Part shown: piece after piece, positions 14,595 to 17,657 of the stretch | Numbering within the stretch: position 1 is the stretch's first letter | How the letters are laid out: each line of letters begins with the position of its first letter | Assembly: GCA_934635045.1 (NCBI GenBank) | Contig: CAKTZA010000070.1 | Coordinates: 1 to 17,657, forward strand | Reading direction: 5' to 3' | Source of the DNA: an uncultured Kiritimatiellota bacterium | Lineage (GTDB): Bacteria; Verrucomicrobiota; Kiritimatiellia; RFP12; UBA1067 | Length of the DNA: 17,657 nt | Program-made: the position numbers and the translations under genes | Notes under the pieces: model-generated | The model's database searches: none | Seen by the model: only the letters and a program-made list of their open reading frames with translations | Told to the model about the DNA's origin: nothing

Positions 14595-15221
14595 ATGGCC
14601 ATTAATGCAAAACAAACCCTTTTGCTGTTCGCCCTTTTGCCGATGTTTCCGAGTTCAATGGCGACAGAGTCCAATGCCGCAGAACTTGTTCGGTCGGACG
14701 TGCATTTCCCTTGTATTGTCGGGGACCCCGCAAGAGTCGACCCGTTTTCAGCTTTGATACGCCTTTCAGGAGGGCGCGATCCGAGTTCACGATTTAATAA
14801 AGATGGGCAGTGGCAATTAAAAAATGCCGTTGGCCCGTTTGGGGACATTGACATATGGATAGACAAGCGGGAACGCCCGCTTCAGCCGATACATGGGGCT
14901 TTCACAGACGGAGGTGTGGTGACGCAAGCAATCTCAAGAGCAATGCATCGTGAAGTGTCGTTTGGCGTTGCTGTGAACCGGATTAAAAATCTTCAGATCG
15001 CATTACTTCGAGAGGGTGGAATTCAAGGATTTGACGAAGAGACCTCAACATCCAATGCTTATGCGGTGAGCAATGAAAAGGCGCCATGGGGAGGATGGCA
15101 CGTTACCATGAGCGTTCGACAAGTCAACGCGGACAAATATGAGTATCTGCTTGTTCTCAGGAAAAAGGTGAAGCGAAATGCAGCCAAGGTAAAAGATGTT
15201 GTCGTCGAAGTTGACATCTAA
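14595..15221 (+). CDS. Exported protein of unknown function in the RHS array
   Basis: The product is 208 residues from ATG 14595. The N-terminus MAINAKQTLLLFALLPMFPS is a probable signal peptide ending near SMATES, with no lipobox Cys. The mature part contains FGDIDIWIDKRERPL, FGVAVNRIKNLQIALL and WGGWHVTMSVRQV segments, suggesting an alpha/beta fold, and ends in a Lys/Val-rich strand. I do not recognise it, and it shows no clear similarity to the two membrane-anchored partners. Its position between partner 1 and the orphan RHS module, and an overlap of 26 nt with the next gene if that starts at 15196, put it in the same transcription unit. It could be the immunity protein of a lost toxin module, or an accessory protein. 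Its lower GC matches the cassette genes rather than the RHS shell. Confidence 0.6.
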   Translation: MAINAKQTLLLFALLPMFPSSMATESNAAELVRSDVHFPCIVGDPARVDPFSALIRLSGGRDPSSRFNKDGQWQLKNAVGPFGDIDIWIDKRERPLQPIHGAFTDGGVVTQAISRAMHREVSFGVAVNRIKNLQIALLREGGIQGFDEETSTSNAYAVSNEKAPWGGWHVTMSVRQVNADKYEYLLVLRKKVKRNAAKVKDVVVEVDI

Positions 15222-16725
15222 TTTGATGCAGATGATGAACGGCTACACGGATAGAATCTACGACGCCATCGTTCGTCTTTCGTTGGACGACACGGACGAC
15301 ATGGCGACGGGACGCTGCACGTTAGGGATCGAGAACCGCGTCAACGGAACCCCCGTCGAGAACCTTGCCTACGCCTACGATGCGCTCGCGCGTCCCGTTT
15401 CCCGAAACGGTGACGCATTCGGCTACAACGCGCGCGGCGAGGTGGTCTTCTCACGCGGAGACGCGGAGAACGCAGAGGAGTCGTACGCCTACGACCACAT
15501 CGGCAACGCCGTCCTTGCCGCGTCCGGCGGCGTCACCAACGCCTACGCCGCGAACACCCTCAACCAGTACGCCTCAATCCTCCGTGGCTCAGGTACTCCG
15601 TGTGAGATCCTTCCCCAGTACGATGTCGACGGCAACATGACATCCGACGGCACATTCTCGTACGCCTACGATGCAGAGAACCGGCTCATCTCTGCGACGC
15701 CCGTTTCTCCGTCGCTCGGCTCACTTGCGGTCGAGAACGGCTATGACCATCAGCACCGCCGCATTCGCAAGACCGTGAAACGGTTCAACGGCGAGACTTG
15801 GAATGAGGCCGAGACACATACCTTCGTGTACGACGGGAACAACATCGCGCTGGAATCTGTTGCCGATGCTAACGGAACGAGCCAAACCATCGAATACTTC
15901 TGGGGCAACGACCTCTCCGGCACGGAACAGGGCGCAGGAGGAGTCGGCGGGCTCCTCGCCGTGTCGCTGGACGGCGTGTTCCATCTTCCGTGCTACGACC
16001 ACAACGGCAACATTGTCTGCTATGTCTCGGAGACCGGCGCGATTGCTGCGCAGCACGTCTATGACCCGTATGGTGGCGTGATCGAGTCGAGCGGCCCGTT
16101 CGTCGGGCGGTTCTCGTTCGGATTCAGCACCAAGTACCATGATCGCGAGACGGGGCTTGTCGCCTACCAGCGCCGCTTCTACAGCCCCAGCCTCGGACGC
16201 TGGCTCAACCGCGACCCGATTGAGGAGAATGGCGGCGAGAATCTATACGGGTTCTGTGGGAACAATCCAATTGTGAACTATGACAAAAACGGGAATGCAT
16301 ATTTTGCGGTGAGAGGGCTTGGCAAGGTGCTGCCACCTGTGAATTGGTCTTGGCTTTTCTCCTGCCCATTCATGAAATTTGCGGCAGATGTTGCTGCTGA
16401 CGTGGCGAATGTGCAACTGCTTCACGAACAGTTGTTTTTTGAGAATGGATCAAATATCGGATGGGGGAATGACGATGAGGGCCTTGGAGTTGGCAAGGAA
16501 ATCCGAGATGAGTCGTCCAAGAGATATGCAAGACGTGATGGAGGCTATGATGATTGTGTAATGCGCAAGTCGGTTAAAGAGGTGAATGTGGGGCATTATC
16601 AGCTGACATGGGTTGGAGCACGGACGAAATGCAACTGTCAGGACTATGCAGATATGTTGCGAGTCAAATATTGGGAATTGATCAATAACCCTAAGATAAG
16701 GTGTCAATGCGGCCTCGATGAATGA
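15196..16725 (+). CDS. Orphan RHS core with C-terminal putative toxin domain
   Basis: The product is 509 residues from ATG 15196, which has a weak AAGGT site upstream; in-frame ATG 15226 just after the previous stop is an alternative. After about 44 unmatched residues it enters the RHS core at IENRVNG (copy B of the repeat). It carries RWLNRDPIEENGG and NLYGFCGNN (349-357), then a 152-residue C-terminal domain. That domain is homologous to the one in the full-length RHS protein: LLHEQLFFENGSNIGWG (H410), RRDGGYDDCVM, CNCQDYADMLR (C481) and IRCQCG near the end. It lacks membrane helices, TSP3 repeats and nearly all YD repeats, so it cannot form a full shell. It fits an orphan toxin module, as known for Rhs and CDI loci. 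The gene after it overlaps by ATGA. The post-core motif NYDKNG is also a degenerate DPxG. Confidence 0.8.
   Translation: MLSSKLTSNLMQMMNGYTDRIYDAIVRLSLDDTDDMATGRCTLGIENRVNGTPVENLAYAYDALARPVSRNGDAFGYNARGEVVFSRGDAENAEESYAYDHIGNAVLAASGGVTNAYAANTLNQYASILRGSGTPCEILPQYDVDGNMTSDGTFSYAYDAENRLISATPVSPSLGSLAVENGYDHQHRRIRKTVKRFNGETWNEAETHTFVYDGNNIALESVADANGTSQTIEYFWGNDLSGTEQGAGGVGGLLAVSLDGVFHLPCYDHNGNIVCYVSETGAIAAQHVYDPYGGVIESSGPFVGRFSFGFSTKYHDRETGLVAYQRRFYSPSLGRWLNRDPIEENGGENLYGFCGNNPIVNYDKNGNAYFAVRGLGKVLPPVNWSWLFSCPFMKFAADVAADVANVQLLHEQLFFENGSNIGWGNDDEGLGVGKEIRDESSKRYARRDGGYDDCVMRKSVKEVNVGHYQLTWVGARTKCNCQDYADMLRVKYWELINNPKIRCQCGLDE
15328..16265 (+). repeat. RHS core repeat, copy B (orphan module)
   Basis: This is a second copy of 12629-13527. 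Bases 15550-15674 match copy C (17465-17589) with one mismatch (T15601 versus C17516), yet differ clearly from copy A in the same stretch. B and C therefore diverged, or were homogenised, more recently than A. Confidence 0.85.
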
Positions 16726-17288
16726 TCATGAAAAAAAGGACTATTAGTTTCTTGCTGATTGGGGTGGCTATGCTGCTACTCGCTACTGCGGCTGTAGTTA
16801 AAGATATTTGCATATACATTGATGGCGGGCGGCCTTGGTCTGCAACGATAGATGGCATATGCGGCATTTTTTTCCATGCCAAGCGAAATAACCTTCTTGC
16901 GAGGGTTCCGGTTTGTGGCAATCAGACGCGAATGACCGTTTCTCACAAGTGGAGGGGAAGTTATCAGTTTCGATTGTGGATTCCTGATGCGATTGAGGGT
17001 TTCATTTCTGCTGCTGAGACAATAGGCATGGACTGCGTCTTTTACGATAAAAACGGAGTGATTGTCTATGCCAATAGGACGCCTCCTTCTATCAATTCGC
17101 TTTGGTCGATGGTGGCGCGAGATGGATCTAAAGGTAGTGATTTGGCGTTTAGAATGTACAGTGCTCCTGATGATGTCCCTTTAGATGAAGAGTTGACCGT
17201 CAAGGTCAGATTTCGCGGTCAATTTGAGAAGTTTTTTGTCGCGCATTCTAATGCATGCCTGGTTTTAGTCAAAGAAAGAGACAAATGA
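16722..17288 (+). CDS. Membrane-anchored putative immunity protein 2
   Basis: The product is 188 residues from ATG 16722, overlapping the orphan RHS stop as ATGA; ATG 16728 is two codons further on. MIMKKRT is followed by one membrane helix (about 8-26, ISFLLIGVAMLLLATAAVV), again predicting N-inside/C-outside. The exterior domain (about 60-188) aligns with that of the protein at 13951-14526 at low identity. Shared points are VSHKWRGSY against VSFKYKGRY, FYDKNGVIV against IYDKDSALI, and a common C-terminal pattern ending in DK. Order, size, topology and homology all fit a cognate immunity protein for the domain encoded just upstream. Outer location of the folded part suggests the toxin acts in the periplasm. 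Its stop overlaps the next RHS fragment. Confidence 0.65.
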   Translation: MIMKKRTISFLLIGVAMLLLATAAVVKDICIYIDGGRPWSATIDGICGIFFHAKRNNLLARVPVCGNQTRMTVSHKWRGSYQFRLWIPDAIEGFISAAETIGMDCVFYDKNGVIVYANRTPPSINSLWSMVARDGSKGSDLAFRMYSAPDDVPLDEELTVKVRFRGQFEKFFVAHSNACLVLVKERDK

Positions 17289-17657
17289 CCAGAGTGCTAA
17301 CTAAGAATGGCATTGCCACAGTCACGCGCAACGGTGACGCATTCGGCTACAACGCGCGCGGCGAGGTCGTCTTCTCGCGCGGAGACGCAGAGAACGCGTA
17401 CGCCTACGACCACATCGGCAACGCCGTTCTTGCGGCATCTGGCGGCGTCACGAACAGCTATGCGGCGAACACCCTCAACCAGTACGCCTCAATCCTCCGT
17501 GGCTCAGGTACTCCGCGTGAGATCCTTCCCCAGTACGATGTCGACGGCAACATGACATCCGACGGCACATTCTCGTACGCCTACGATGCCGAGAACCGCC
17601 TCGCCTCTGCGACGCCGCTTGTACCCGTCGAAGGTTCGCTCTCGGTTGTGAATGGCT
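17285..17657 (+). CDS. Second orphan RHS core (partial, runs off the window)
   Basis: ATG 17285 overlaps the stop of the preceding gene (ATGA 17285-17288) and the frame stays open to the window end, 124 codons. It begins MTRVLTKNGIATVTRNGDAF and joins the RHS core at about 17321, deeper in the core than the first orphan. It continues with ARGEVVFSRGDAEN, DHIGNAVLAASGG, NQYASILRGSG and DVDGNMTSDGTFSYAYDAEN. It probably ends beyond the window in another C-terminal domain followed by another partner gene. The 82-residue frame starting at 17307 is a shadow of this one. Confidence 0.75.
   Translation, partial: MTRVLTKNGIATVTRNGDAFGYNARGEVVFSRGDAENAYAYDHIGNAVLAASGGVTNSYAANTLNQYASILRGSGTPREILPQYDVDGNMTSDGTFSYAYDAENRLASATPLVPVEGSLSVVNG
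17321..17657 (+). repeat. RHS core repeat, copy C (partial)
   Basis: The match to copy A starts at the base matching 12698 (GTCACGCGCAACGGTGACGC) and to copy B at about 15397. It has a small in-frame deletion relative to both (AENAYAYDH instead of AENAEESYAYDH). It continues past the window end. Confidence 0.85.

Noticed and set aside
17307..17555. Open frame MALPQSRATVTHSATT... near the window end
   Set aside because: It is the shifted frame of the partial orphan RHS core at 17285-17657. The same shadow appears in the other two core copies.

Overview
The window reads as a metagenomic contig from a GC-rich, Gram-negative-type bacterium. The closest fit is the PVC group (Kiritimatiellota/Lentisphaerota-like). 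The reasons are secreted carbohydrate-active and SGNH proteins in an operon, a very large RHS/YD-repeat protein carrying thrombospondin type 3 repeats, and short reiterated sequences scattered in and between genes. This placement is inference; no marker gene is present. All credible genes are on the + strand. No rRNA, tRNA, CRISPR array or complete insertion sequence was seen. Bases 1-34 are pure C and look like an assembly artefact.

Region 1 (36-5076) is a probable operon of three exported proteins: the C-terminal end of a beta-strand-rich surface protein, an 834-residue protein with a CBM9-like domain and a DUF4091-like TIM-barrel region, and a two-domain SGNH hydrolase with all four catalytic blocks. 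It fits extracellular polysaccharide processing.

Region 2 (5077-5911) has no intact gene. It holds a terminator-like hairpin, a broken copy of the N-terminal domain of the downstream RHS protein fused to an unrelated coding tail, and a good extended -10 promoter.

Region 3 (5912-13975) pairs a 195-residue exported EF-hand-loop protein with a 2486-residue RHS protein. The RHS protein has two N-terminal membrane helices, a beta domain, TSP3 repeats, a Cys-rich segment, a long YD-repeat shell, an RHS core and a variable C-terminal domain. Several short repeats and a 60-bp tandem duplication have been absorbed in frame.

Region 4 (13951-17657) is the most interesting part. It is a compact array of overlapping genes in which the RHS core is repeated: full-length RHS, membrane-anchored partner 1, an exported unknown, orphan RHS core with C-terminal domain, partner 2, and a third orphan RHS core cut by the window end. 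The two variable C-terminal domains are homologous, with a conserved upstream His and downstream Asn-Cys. The two small genes that follow them are also homologous to each other. I read this as a polymorphic RHS toxin-immunity locus with a reservoir of orphan modules that could recombine through the shared core. A papain-like, NlpC/P60-type permuted activity acting in the periplasm is my best but unproven guess for the toxin domain. The toxin and partner genes are clearly less GC-rich than the RHS shell, as expected for exchanged cassettes.
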